Assembly (NCBI GenBank): GCA_947172415.1
Contig: OX359191.1
Span: 186,001-250,000 of the forward strand
Length of the DNA stretch: 64,000 nucleotides
From: Chondrosia reniformis
Taxonomy: Eukaryota > Porifera > Demospongiae > Chondrillida > Chondrillidae
Reading direction: 5' to 3'
Part shown: in pieces, positions 10,362 to 22,479 of the stretch
How positions within the stretch are numbered: the stretch's first letter is position 1
Layout: each line of letters begins with the position of its first letter
Translations under genes and position numbers: made by a program
The notes under the pieces: model-generated
The model's input: the letters and a program-made list of their open reading frames with translations, nothing else
What the model was told of the DNA's origin: nothing
Databases searched by the model: none

Positions 10362-13300
10362 ATGGAGGGAGGAATAAGTGGTATTCAGCCTCGTAGCGGA
10401 CGATCGTCCTCTCTTGGCTTCGAGGCGGGGGCCGTTCCGTTCACGCTACAGGTCAACGAAGATCACCTTCCAAACGCGGGCCCCACCAGCCGTCCCATGA
10501 CACCCAATGCGGACGAGTTACGCGACTCTTTGCATACGGTGCGCTTTTCCAAGACATTGGAAGAAGATGAGGAGGCGAAAGAGGACGCCAATAGAAAGAA
10601 AGCGAAAAAGGATAGTCACATAGTTCGATTTGGCTTTATTCCTCCTAGAGGAGTAGTTGGAAAACTGCTTACACGTCTCCTAACAGTCTTCGTGTGGTAT
10701 GGTGTCCTCTGGGGAATATTCGGGCAGCAGGCCCTCCCGGCGGCCCCGCTGCAGAGGCACGGCGCGGGAGAAGGGTGCGGGGAGGCAGAGATGGAACACC
10801 ATCCTCGCAATTGTACTCTTAACTTGAGCTATTCACTGGACAGTCATTGCCCAAGCGTTTACTCAAACAGCACTCTACAGGTATACGTGGACAGTTACTT
10901 GTTTAGCCATACTTTTGCATATGACAATTCGAGCAATGAGACTTGTACGGACAGTGAGTTAAAGGACTACGAGAAGTGTTTATCGGATTGTGTATGTGAG
11001 GGAGGTATAGCACACTCGGGCAGCCATGCTGGGGAGACATCTTTTGAGGCTATTGAAAATGGTCACTTTTTTGGATTATTCACTCTTGTCATTGTCTCTT
11101 CCTTCTTTGGCTTTCTGGCCCACCTACTTCGACTTCCTCATCTCTTTGGAATGATGCTGGGTGGAATCCTCCTTAATAACATCCCAGTAGTGGGCGTGGC
11201 CAGGAATATTAACCACAGCTGGTCCAACACCATTCGCTCATGTGCCCTGGTGATTGTTCTTATTAGAGGCGGTCTCTCCATGAACGAAGGTCAGTAAAGG
11301 TGTCATTGCATATCAGATTCTGTGTTGTGTGTAATTACAGTTTCCAGTTCCATTTGAATTGCTTAGATAAGGATATAGTATACATTGTTCACCTAGCTGT
11401 TGTATAATGCATGGTAAGCTATGTGTGTCAGCTAAATGAATGAATAGAACGGTAAATATTTAGTTACATGATATACTCTTATATTTGTCACATGACCTAC
11501 CCCTGCTGGTCACATGACCTACCCCTGCTGGTCACATGACCTACCCCTGCTGGTCACATGACCTACCCCTGCTGGTCACATGACCTACCCCTGCTGGTCA
11601 TGACCTACCCCTCCTGGTCACATGACCTACCACTCCCATTTACTATAGTAAGAGGTTGAGTCCTTACTAGCTGTCCTCACATTTGCCTCCCTCTCATTTG
11701 GCAGGTGCTCTGAAGAAGTTGTTCCTTCCCATTGCCACCCTTGGCATCCTCCCGTGTATGTTTGAAGCTATGACCATATTTCTCATTACGTTTGGATGGG
11801 TGTATGGTCCTCCTGCAACTGGATGGAGTCCCGGCCTTCTTCAAGGGTAGGTGTGGCACTGTAGTTGTGTTATAATCTCAGCTACCCCTCCCACTCCTAG
11901 CTGTCCCCTCCCACTCACAGCTGTCCCCTCCCACTCCTAGCTGTCCCCTCCCACTCACAGCTGTCCCCTCCCACTCACAGCTGTCCCCTCCCACTCACAG
12001 CTGTCCCCTCCCACTCCTAGCTGTCCCCTCCCACTCACAGCTGTCCCCTCCCACTCACAGCTGTCCCCTCCCACTCCTAGCTGTCCCCTCCCACTCACAG
12101 CTGTCCCCTCCCACTCACAGCTGTCCCCTCCCACTCACAGCTGTCCCCTCCCACTCACAGCTGTCCCCTCCCACTCTCAGCTGTCCCCTCCCACTCACAG
12201 CTGTCCCCTCCCACTCTCAGCTGTCCCCTCCCACTCACAGCTGTCCCCTCCCACTCTCAGCTGTCCCCTCTCACTCACAGCTGCCCTTCCAACATTGACA
12301 TGCAATCTTATTCTCCCCTCTCCTCTGAACTCGTACAGGTTTCTGAACTCTGCCATCTCACCTTCTGTCCTGGTTCCCAGTTTGCTAAATTTGGAGGATC
12401 ACGGTTATGGTGTTGTCAAGGGGATCCCTACCATGCTCATTGTATCAGCTGCTTTTGATGATGTCATCTGCATTTCCTTATTTGGAGTGTTCCTGGCACT
12501 GACATTCTCCTCTTCATCGTCAATTAGCACAATTATCTTTAGTGCCTTTAGAGGACCCATGGAGGTTCTTCTGGGGCTCCTGTATGGAGGCATTATCGGG
12601 GCCATGCTGTGGTACATACCGCCAAAAGACTTTGTAAGTAACAGTATCTGCTCTCTCTCTCTATGTGTAGGTTGTGTAAATATCATGTGACTTGCATGTG
12701 ATTGTCATGTGACATATTTGACCACTTTCAGCATCTATTCTTTTTATAGATTATTGAAACCTTATTTTTGTTATTAATACAGAATGACCTTTTTACCTTT
12801 TCTGATAATTTATTTCCATATGTTTCATGAATAGCAATGCATGTGGTTTGTCTATATAAGCACCTATATTGAATGGGTGAGTGACATGACTTGATTTTCC
12901 CTTAGAAAGAAGGTTCTATTGTGCGCAACCGTCTTGCTCTCCTGATTGGGTTTGGTTTGCTTGCATTCTTTGGGGCTCAGAGGATGGCATTCTTTGACAG
13001 CCCCGGGTTCATCGGGGCCGGAGCCTTGGGGATCCTCTCGCTCGCCTTCATTGCCAGTATTGGATGGAAGAGGGGACTGTGTACAAAGAAGACTATCGAC
13101 CGATCCTTCTTCATCATTTGGCAGTTTATAGAACCTCTTCTGTTTGGTCTGATTGGAGCAGAAGTGGACTTTGGTAACATTGCGCCAGAATTAGTAGGTG
13201 AGCCTATTCCTTACAATGTTTTTGTGTATTTCTGTTAAAACTGAAAGTGTTTTATAGCACATTCAAATATGTGTTTTATAATATATACACCTTGTCTTTA

Positions 13301-15228
13301 AAAAGATGAAATATTTTAGCTATTGTAGCTTGAAAAGAATCACTTTTATTGGATAAATAAACATTTCTTTCTCTTTTTGTAGGTCAAGCCTTTGTTACCG
13401 TACTCGGAGGTGTAGCTGTCAGATTGAGTGTTGTGTTTATTATATCACTCTTTCTCAAGTTTACATGGAAGGAGCGGATCTTTATCTGTATCTGCTGGCT
13501 TCCGAAAGCCACTATACAAGCTGCCATCAGTGGCATTCCTCTTGATTTGGTGATGGGATCAGGGAGCTGCGACCCTGCAGTCCTCAAACTAGCTAGAACA
13601 GTAGGTCATAGGTTTGAGCCTCATGTGACAGTCACGTGACAATCATGTGACAATCATGTGAGCATGTGACAATCATGTGAGCATGTGACAATCATGTGAG
13701 CATGTGATTGTCATGTGATAGTTGTGTTTCTTTGAAGATATTACATGTATTTTGAAAAGAGAAAGTCTAATCTTGAAATATTGGGTTATGGGAGCAGTTC
13801 ATTGTAATATGAAACCCTTAATATTAACGTCCATTTTATTTAGCATTTTACCGTAGTATGACTTAGTAGCGTCCATTAAATTTAGCGTTTTGAATACTTG
13901 CTCCACACTATTGCACATGCGTAATAATAAACATTTTAACGACCATAAATGTTAGCGAATGATATCGCATCGCTAAATTTGCTAACATTAATGATGCACT
14001 AATATTAAGGGTTTACAGTATGTGAATCTACTGGTAAGCTAAGACTATCAAATGTTGGCCATTTTTATTTTAGATCCAAACTCTTGCAATCTTTGAGATT
14101 GTCATTGCTGCTCCAATTGGTGCCCTCCTGATCGGTGTGACTGGTCCGAGACTGCTGGAGAAGTCGGGTGTGGATGTGAGAGAGGAAGAACGTAATCAGC
14201 CAACTGAAGAGGAGATTGAGGAGCAGCAGTGGATCATGGAACATCCGGATATGGTGAGCACTAAAGTCTTGCCCTCATGTGTCTGGTACTCTTGTAGATC
14301 TGGTCGTGGGTACCCTTAATACTACTCTTGTGCAGTTTACAGCATTGGTCATTCAGTAGCTAACAATTCAATGCTAATTAGTCTTGTATACCAGATTGTT
14401 AATCCCTTAACTAGAGAGCTGATTTATCCATTCCTCTTAACTCTGTACACAATTTAGTTTTTATGCCCATTTCTGTAGAACATGGACCACTATCACAAGA
14501 CCCACCACCACGATCTCTTTGAGCTGCACGACCCCATCCCTGAGGTGGTCCACTGGAGCGAGGAGCACTGCCTCGGGTGTCTCCATAACGTTGTGATGTG
14601 CTGTAAGAGCCAAAAGGGGGATTACTCAATGGATGTAAGCTACTTGTGGTTAAGATAAGATATAGCATGTATATTATTTTGATACCTACTTACAAAGTAC
14701 AATATGTATACAATGATCAGTGTACATACAGGATCAATAAAAATATTTATACAAGCCACAATTGAAATTCAGTTTTGATTTCCATTATTGTAATTATTGT
14801 ACTTTCTATGAACTGTGTACGTATGTTGTGTATTCACTGCCTTCTCTCTCTCTCCCTCATCCCTCAAGGAGCCTCGCATCACAAAGAAGGTTCGTCACCT
14901 CTCCTATCTCCCTCCTCAGACACCCGACAGCAGCAACCCATCTCGGTCCATCTCTCCGAACCCAAGTCCAAAAATGTTTCGACGAAGTCCTATACCTCCT
15001 ACCAAGCCTGTACCAAACACCTCTGCCACGCCCCCTCCCTCCCCGAGGACATCCTACGCGCACCTCCCCACCCTTTTAGAGAGGCAGCTGAGCCCTAGTC
15101 ATGTGACCTTTGCCTCACCTCGAGAGGATGCCTCGTCCACTTCTCCAATACTGCCTGCCCAAGCAAACAGACATGAGTTCAGGTTTTCCTCAACTTCCAG
15201 TGACGAAGTGATGAACACAATGGTATAA
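10362..15228 (+). CDS. SLC9B: SLC9B-family (NHA-type) sodium/proton antiporter with extended termini
   Basis: Eight coding exons: 10362-11289, 11705-11846, 12339-12633, 12906-13197, 13383-13600, 14074-14253, 14479-14634 and 14869-15228, 856 residues in all. The core matches animal NHA1/NHA2: LLTRLLTVFVWYGVLWGIFG (first membrane helix, ~101-124), LFGMMLGGILLNNIPVVGV, ISPSVLVPSLLNLEDHGYGV, the transport-site pair AAFDDVIC (D397-D398), PLLFGLIGAEVDF and WLPKATIQAAISG. These proteins exchange Na+ or Li+ for H+ across plasma or organelle membranes. It is longer than vertebrate NHA2 (about 537). A Cys-rich loop at ~125-233 carries five N-glycosylation sequons (NCT, NLS, NST, NSS, NET). A Ser/Pro-rich cytosolic tail (~700-856) ends in NTMV, a class I PDZ-ligand pattern. 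The ATG at 10362 was preferred to 10275 because upstream residues look like 5' UTR. Several introns hold minisatellites. Subfamily assignment to NHA1 or NHA2 is not possible here. Confidence 0.93.
11488..11634. repeat. 22 bp minisatellite in SLC9B intron 1
   Basis: About six copies of a 22 bp unit containing GGTCACATGACCTACCCC. The unit carries the palindrome GGTCACATGACC with an E-box-like CACATG. The last copies are degenerate (one lacks CACA, one reads CTCCTGG). Nothing else recognisable is present in the 11290-11704 intron. Confidence 0.95.
11878..12284. repeat. 20 bp minisatellite resembling splice acceptors, SLC9B intron 2
   Basis: Some 20 copies of CTGTCCCCTCCCACTCACAG, with variants ending CTCCTAG or CTCTCAG. 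Every copy has a pyrimidine-rich run followed by YAG, the shape of a 3' splice site. The array ends about 55 bp before the true acceptor at 12338. Confidence 0.97.
13622..13715. repeat. CATGTGACAAT tandem repeat in SLC9B intron 5
   Basis: Short repeats of CATGTGACAATCATGTGAG about 20 bp long, roughly four copies, ending in an inverted version (CATGTGATTGTCATGTGAT). The sequence is rich in CANNTG E-box-like sites. Confidence 0.85.
13812..14014. mobile_element. MITE-like inverted-repeat element in SLC9B intron 5
   Basis: The 15 bp AAACCCTTAATATTA at 13812-13826 is matched by its exact reverse complement at 14000-14014, and similarity continues imperfectly outwards (left TTGTAATATG, right CAGTATGTG). 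The ~200 bp between is AT-rich, has no coding potential and contains further short inverted motifs (AAATTTAGCG / CGCTAAATTT). This is the form of a non-autonomous DNA transposon; no target duplication could be defined with certainty. Confidence 0.65.
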
Positions 15229-15730
15229 TTACCCTACTAAGATTAGCTAAGATAGTAGAAAAGGAGATTTGAAAGAGTTATATAATTATAATACAAATTT
15301 GTTAACATGACATACATATAACAGTATTCTCCATAGGAGACTGACATTGGATGTTTAACTTCATTGCTATATTAACAATTTGGCATTTTTTGTAAGATAT
15401 TTTTTGTAAGATATTTACTACACTAATACAATTTCAGACAATGTAAACGATGTGCAAGTTGTATGGAAGCAGCTATTAAATCATAGTTGAGAGGTATAGT
15501 AATTGGCATGACCTTGTGGCCAGGAAGCTAATATACGTACCCAAATAAAGCGTCGACAGAGGTCAAGGTCAAACACGGAATTCGGAAATGTAATACATAA
15601 CAGGGCGTCTAATTTGTATATTTGAAGTATATTGTATAATAACGCCCAGTAGGTGTATATATACACATAATAGAACAGTTTGCCCTAGGTCCTGTTAATC
15701 GGACGGAGCAGTTAACACATTACGAAGAGG
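15229..15730. other. SLC9B to AKT1S1 intergenic spacer
   Basis: A 502 bp AT-rich gap. It holds candidate poly(A) signals for the antiporter, ATTAAA at 15475 and AATAAA at 15544, and must contain the promoter of the PRAS40-like gene. No TATA box or recognised factor site stands out close to its ATG. Confidence 0.6.
15544..15549 (+). terminator. Candidate poly(A) signal (AATAAA) of the SLC9B gene
   Basis: A canonical hexamer about 315 bp after the stop codon and before the next gene. ATTAAA at 15475 is an alternative. Confidence 0.4.
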
Positions 15731-18700
15731 ATGGTTCGGTTAAGCTGTCGCTGTCTAAACGTGACTATTCATGTGAAGGGAAGCGACTCTCCTTACAAGA
15801 AGGAAGACCCGCGACTCCTGGGAGATTTATTGGGCAGCAGTGATAGAGAAGGCATCAAAGGCCTCGCGCTCTGGGAAGTTTGCATTGATGTGGCAGGAAT
15901 AGCCGTGGTGAGTTTACTAGTATGTACTTCTGATTGGGAGCGAAGGAGAATTAGAGGTATAGCATGTTTAAGCGTTTAGAGATTGACTTTGAATGTGGGA
16001 TTGTTTGAGAGATTAGCTAGCGAGTTTTGGTTGGAAATGTTTCGGTGTCTGTTTATGCTTCTAATAATTGACTGGACACGAAGTGAGGCAATGTTGGATG
16101 GAACAGACAATCTGACACGAGAAGGAAAAGTGGAGCATTGAGGAAGTGAATAGGCTTGTTTCCATTAATTGCGGGAAGCCTTGAATGAGTTTGTTTTGAT
16201 GTGAACCTGAGATGTTGGAAATATGTTCTCTGTGTACATGTCTTGAAGTGGATTTGGGAAAATTTATTTCTGTTTCAGGATTTGTAAGTGTGTCAATATT
16301 GTATCTTTATCCCCCTGACTCTTATCATCTCTAAAGTATGCTGAATGTTATGAGTGGGGAAGTCCCTACTAATCAGAGAGATGATAGGGAAAGTAAAACT
16401 TTAGATTTTTGAGACCAATACAATCCTCATGATGAGGCATCTTCTCTATAATATGGTATTCTAATGTGACCTTTTCATGTAGGCAGACATTTTGTGGTTT
16501 AAAAGTCTGATTCAGTTAATTGTATCACTGTCAATGTAAACTGATATGTGTGGGAGTGGCTTGACCCTTGGTGTGCCGACTCAGAGGTCACGTGACCCCT
16601 TCTTGCAGCTGGTTGAAGGTGTGTCCAATAATATAGGAAATACATAAGTATTATATATGTGAAAGGAGTTAGTCACACAAAGCATGTCTACTGGAAAATT
16701 GGTTATCTTTAAGAATCAGCAATACATTTGGATACAGAAAATTGAACTAAAACAATTAATAATTTATGTTACTGATGCATGTAACTGAACTAGTTAATTA
16801 CATGGAGGTTGCCTGTATTCTTTAGAAGGTTAAGATTATTGAATTTGAGGGTGAACTGATCCTGTATCAGATTACTGTGGCCAATTGTAGTTAATTAGTG
16901 TTAATTGATATTCTCCAGCTGGGTTGTAATTAGCCCACTATTGGCTGCTTTGATGAGGTCACTATAGGCCCTGGGCCCTTAATGACATGTAGACATATTC
17001 CAAGATACTGTACCAGCACTTGTCCTACTCCAGAAATGATCATGTGATATATGGTACTAGCACTTGTCAATCATGTGATATATGTAAGTTGTTGTCTTTC
17101 AATCCACATAGCTGTTGATAAGATTTAGTAAGCAGAACCCTTCCTTATATTATGTGATTGATTATCTTTGTGTTGGTGACCTAATGTATGCACTCCTGAT
17201 GTAATTCATAATTATCATCTCTGGGTTATAAAATTCATTACTTGAAGTTGGCATCAGTAATTTTATGTATTCATTGTTTTCTATTTGAAATAGATAAATT
17301 GAATACAGTACTGTAGAGAGGTAGTCTCTGTATAGGAGCAGTCTTCATAGAGAGGTAGTCTCTGTATAGGAGCAGTCTTCATAGAGAGGTAGTCTCTGTA
17401 TAGGAGCAGTCTTTATAGAGAGGTAGTCTCTGTATAGGAGCAGTCTTCATAGAGAGGTAGTCTCTGTATAGGAGCAGTCTTTATAGAGAGGTAGTCTCTG
17501 TATAGGAGCAGTCTTTATAGAGAGGTAGTCTCTGTATAGGAGCAGTCTTCATAGAGAGGTAGTCTCTGTATAGGAGCAGTCTTCATAGAGAGGTAGTCTC
17601 TGTATAGGAGCAGTCTTTATAGAGAGGTAGTCTCTGTATAGGAGCAGTCTTTATGGAGAGGTAGTCTCTGTATAGGAACAGTCTTTATGGAGAGGTAGTC
17701 TCTGTATAGGAACAGTCTTTATAGAGAGGTATTCTCTGTATAGGAGCAGTCTTTATAGAGAGGTAGTCTCTGTATAGGAGCAGTCTTTATAGAGAGATAG
17801 TCCCTGTATAGGAGCAGTCTTTATAGAGAGGTAGTCTCTGTATAGGAGCAGTCTGTCAAGGTTAAAAGGTTAATGGATGTATGTACATTCCAGTGCTATA
17901 CTTTAGTTCCACTATAGACTCAGTGAATTGAATAAACTGTTTGTCTGAGTGAAAATGGCTGGTGGCTGATTGATAAATGGACCTGTCAGATTGTTAAACC
18001 TGTCAAGCTCATCAAGCCATCCTACATACATACATATGTAGGAATGGCTAGTATGGATGGCTAGTATGGATAGTAGTAGGTACGTATGTAGTAAGTGGAT
18101 ATGATGATTGATTTGATAAGCATGTATAGACACCTGAAAGCTATGGATAATAAAATTTTAAAATAGTATTGTAAATCAATTAGGTTACCTTACGCTTAAT
18201 GTTAAACTGATAAGTGGATGGTCGTGTTTATAACATTAGCACCACCATACTGCATTAGTGACTGCACAACTCATGACATTAGAGGATATACTATTTCCAA
18301 GTTAATTATCTTCCTTGTCCTAAAAGCCGTACATATCTACTTACGTATGTATGTATTACGTATGTAATTATAGCAGTGTAGGTCAATGGGTTTGCTGTAA
18401 TGGGAGCAGAATTTCATAACTGTGTACTTCCTCTACCTACCAACTTGAATGAGCGATGCTTGTGATAAAGGAACTATGGCATTTCACATCACATCCTGTG
18501 ACAAATCACAAGATCTCCTCTCCTGATGCAATATTTGTACATTGTTTCTCTGTATACAGTAGTATTGCCATATAAGGAGCTCCATCCCATATTTGAACCT
18601 GTTGTTGTCACAATACATTCAGAACACACAAGCTTTCAATCTGTTGTTCTCTAAACCCAAAAATAGGTTGTGATTTCACATGACTCCATGTACTGTAGTA

Positions 18701-21700
18701 TTGTCATGGCAACACATGTAGTATTGGATGTAGTACAATGTTCTCTAATTGTTCCAGCTGTATTGTGCCAGCTCCCTCCAGATGGAATTGTCCGTGGGAG
18801 GTAGAAATAGAGTAAAGGTCTATGTCAACGAATATGAGCATCACCCAATGAATATCATTATATTTGGTACTTGTGGAATATGTATTTATGGGGTTTGTTT
18901 GTCAAGGCAACAGAGACTAGTGTGGTATGCTAACACATTCCTCTTGTTTCCTACAATAGCTCTTGTTTTTCTTCTGGAAGACTCTAATATTAAAGGTCTA
19001 AAATGGTGCAAGTGTATTGTTTGTTGTGTATACACTACTTACAATTGAAGGGCACACTTGTGAAATCACTGCCCCCCCTCCCCCCCCGCATGGGGTTGCC
19101 CTTCCTCCAGGGGCAGGGGTTGCTCTTCCTCCAGGGGCAGGGGTTGCTCTTCCTCCAGGGGCAAGGGTTCAACCTTTGGATTTTATTACTGTATTTTTGG
19201 TTAGCTAATTGAATTGAGTACAATTGAAGCTGATCATATTCATTAATAAAGTCCAGCTGTTGTGAGGTATTAGAGTCAAGTGTTTCATTTGTTGCTCAAG
19301 GTCTTCTTGTATTCAGTCATTAGAGAGGTACCAGACTGGGGGCTCTTATTTTGCTCCCATTAGAGGCTCTTATTTTAGTGTATTAAACCTGGGTAGGCTC
19401 TTATTTCTGTCCCTACTACCAGTAAGCTACTGTGTATTCATTTTGTTGGTCTTAGAACTTGTTACTGATGCTGAATAACAGTCTAGCTCACTGCTCTGTC
19501 CTTTCTTAGGTAAATAGTTCCTTAGGTAAATAGCCCATTAACAAGGCGTTGTTCCTTAAGATGAATTAGAATTCAAAGGAATTAGATTTTTGATAATGTG
19601 GTATTATAACTCACTGTAAAGTATCCATTATATTGGTATTGTAAGAAAGTACATAGTCTGAAGTGTAAAGTGAAGTTGTGAAATCTCTTAAAGTAAAATG
19701 GATATTTTGGCTTGTAAAAACTACAGTTCTTGTGATAACAATATTCTCATGACCTCTCTGGTGAGTGGTTTAGTTCATAACCTCTTATATGGTAGTCTCC
19801 CTGTACTCACCTCTCACAGCCTCATTGTACCTGGTTCTCTTCCCTGTACTGAAGACCATTACTTCATCCTCTGGTTGCCTTGTAAACACGATATAGCCTG
19901 TTATGTATCGGGTTGCCCAACTGAGTCAGCTGATTTGATCATGTAGTTCACCTTTCATATTGCTAGCCTATTAAAACAGTTGTTTTGATTAGCTTGAAGA
20001 ATGCTGAACTAGTAGGCCCTAATCTCTGTCTAAAGGTTATTATAGGGGTTCCCTACTGTGATATCATGTATTAATATAATAATATATTTAGGTCTATATG
20101 GGGCAGCTAGTATATATATATAGGTGAGCTCTGTATTTGGGCCATCAGTTGAGAGTGAGTAGAGCTTAAGTGTCAGAATTGAAGGCCCTTACTAGACTAC
20201 AGATATAGTTGAAGTTTAAACGTAAGGAATGTAATAATTCTATGTATATATTCAATAATACAAGTCTTCTCTTTCATTTTAAAAGTGTTTGGTATTTCAA
20301 TAATAAATTGTAATTTAAGCAAATTCTACTTGACAGGTTGTATTTTCTGGTTGCCATAGAAACTGAAGGAGGTAGTTGTTCCAGTGACCTTTGACGATTG
20401 GTGCCTACACAAGTGTTCTTCTTGTGCCTCCTACACTCATCTCAACCACAAGAACAAGACCTCACGTGTCCTCGTCACAGGCAACTTAATATCTGAAAAC
20501 ATTAAAAATATGGAAGAGAGTTGCAATTTCTCTCCGATCTTTAAGATTCTCTTAAATGCCGCCAGTTACAGTTTAGAGGACAATGAGCAACCAAGATTTA
20601 GAAAGAGAGGTGAGTGTGTTTATTCACGTGTGACCACCTCATGGTGATGCCCCATATTTCTGGGGAGAAGTGTTAGAAGGAGCTTCTCCTAATATTTATT
20701 TGCTCCGTACCTGTTACTCCGCAGTGTCCTCGCTCTCCTATGGTTTGGATGACCCAGCCATGAAGCGGATACATGAGGACATGAAGTCATTCCTGCAAGA
20801 AGAGCAAGATGCGATGGAGGAGAGGATTAAGCGATTCGAAGAGCTACAAAGAAGAGAATATGCTGAACTACAAAGCAGAGCTCACAAAGAACGAAGTGTC
20901 ATCTTTAGGTGAGTTACAGTGGGCATGGGCCCAGTACTGATGTTAGTAGTGCATAGAGGGGGGCTGGTATATATGTGTAAACGTGATCATATGTACTACG
21001 TATGTACGTATGTATGTGTAGTAATTTCTATATGTACCTACTCATGAGATATACGTACATTTGGTGTGCGTGTGTGTAGGTTGATAGCAAAGGCAAGAGA
21101 GAATGCCATCTCCGAGGCCATTGGGGACATCTCCGCCTCACGCCCCGCCCCCAAGTCCCCAGTTGTGAGGCCCAAACCAGCCAGCCCCCGCTCAAAACGG
21201 TCCAATAATCAGTCTCCGTCACAGTCCTCCCAACATCAGAACCAAGATAGGAAGACTGTGACTCTACAAGATGACAGTGAAGGTACAGCTCCACGGGTAC
21301 AAAACAAGACTGCACAAGTGGATCAGCAGAGAAGGTTACCTCAAGAAGGTACGTAGGGTTGTTCTCTGATGTGATCATCCGTGATACTTGTCTTTAGTAG
21401 AGCAATATTATGCAATTGGATCTGTAATTATTATATAAAATTTAAATAGATAAGATTGCACAAGTTAGCACTTCCAATCTTATGTCACTTTTGTATCACT
21501 TTATTGAGGTGAATCATACTTTTCATATTACATATCACATGACATCATGTCACATGACCTTCTCCTTTCTTAGACGACATCTTCAGTGGTAGTATGGATG
21601 GCTTTGAGGCAGATAGAGACTACACTCCATTTTCACAAAGTGATGATGACAGTTCATACACAGACGGTATGTTACACTCCACTGCTTTGTTGCCATGGTA

Positions 21701-22154
21701 ACCAGCTCCTAATATTTTCCACTGTCTTACCATAGTAACTGACAACTTCCTTATTTCATCTGTAGATTCCTTCAGAGATGATTACAGTAGCAATGGATCC
21801 ACTCATTCTTCCACAGGTCAAGTAGCTCAGTCAGTTCCAGTATCTGTCCCCATGTTCAGGAAATCCCCCAAAAAATCCCCATCGTCTGACCAGCAAAATG
21901 ACGATGAAAAGGTATTCTTTAAGAGCCATTTGCTCTACCCTAAGGCTTTTCTACCTATATTATCTTAATATGTGCTTCACAGTTCCTTGGAAGATATCTG
22001 TGTTACATATTTGTATCTTTCTCTATATTAGTCTCGAATTAGTATAGAGAAAATGGCTGCCTCTATTCAGGCTTTAGCACTCAGTTGTCAAGACACAGGA
22101 ATGTTTGGAGAACTTCCGAAACCGCGGATAAACAGCATTCCATGGAGACATTAA
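15731..22154 (+). CDS. AKT1S1: PRAS40/Lobe homologue (proline-rich Akt1 substrate 1), mTORC1-pathway protein
   Basis: Eight coding exons: 15731-15907, 18758-18817, 20360-20609, 20725-20908, 21080-21348, 21574-21666, 21766-21911 and 22032-22154, 433 residues. The last three exons align with human PRAS40. A TOS-like FEADRD (324-329) sits where PRAS40 has its FVMDED, followed by an acidic Ser/Asp run. AQSVPVSVPMF (365-375) matches the mTORC1-site region. IEKMAASIQAL and GELPKPRINS match the C-terminal helix and the Akt site, here S428 with R at -3 and K at -5. PRAS40 is an Akt substrate and mTORC1 inhibitor or substrate; insects call it Lobe. The N-terminal half has no counterpart in the short vertebrate protein: a Cys-containing region (SCRCLNVTIHV; DDWCLHKCSSC) that might bind zinc, a helix of probable coiled-coil type (~168-222), then a Ser/Pro/Gln-rich linker. 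Introns 1 and 2 are unusually long for this region (2.9 and 1.5 kb). Exon 2 (60 bp) is the least certain. Confidence 0.87.
17313..17856. repeat. 34 bp minisatellite in AKT1S1 intron 1
   Basis: About 16 copies of a 34 bp unit containing GAGAGGTAGTCTCTGTATAG followed by GAGCAGTCTTCATA or GAGCAGTCTTTATA. The two endings are interspersed. The rest of the intron (15908-18757) is AT-rich unique sequence with no gene or RNA recognised. Confidence 0.97.
19084..19172. repeat. 24 bp G-rich tandem repeat in AKT1S1 intron 2
   Basis: About three copies of a 24 bp unit containing CCAGGGGCAGGGGTTGCTC, preceded by a C-rich run. The remainder of intron 2 (18818-20359) is AT-rich and shows nothing recognisable. 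Confidence 0.9.
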
Positions 22155-22479
22155 TAGAAATTTTGCTTTCTTAATTTTCAGGAGTAGCTTTATCAATACA
22201 ATATACTGTTTTAAAGGACTGTTGTATATTTTCATGTTAAGTCAAAGACTGCATATTATCTCTTGTTACTCGTAACTGATTCAATTTTGTTTGAACTGCA
22301 AATTATGTGTATGTACTGATAGTAAGTTCAAATGTGTTCCAGAGATGGGTACCTAGTGATAAGGAGAGGGATTTTGAGAACATGGAGGCACTGCGTAGTT
22401 TTGATGATGATTAGACTCTTACAGATGATGTTAATGGACAGTTGACTATATAGTCTGATGTTGAGTGGTCTATATACAT
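22155..22479. other. Spacer after AKT1S1
   Basis: AT-rich 3' flank of the PRAS40-like gene, without a canonical AATAAA close to the stop. At 22343-22414 a short open frame (starts RWVPSDKERDF, ends SFDDD) follows an acceptor-like TTCCAG; its meaning is unknown. Confidence 0.5.

Noticed and set aside
22343..22414. Alternative last exon of the PRAS40-like gene (RWVPSDKERDF... to stop)
   Set aside because: An acceptor-like TTCCAG and compatible phase exist, but the peptide has no PRAS40 similarity and the main last exon matches the family well.
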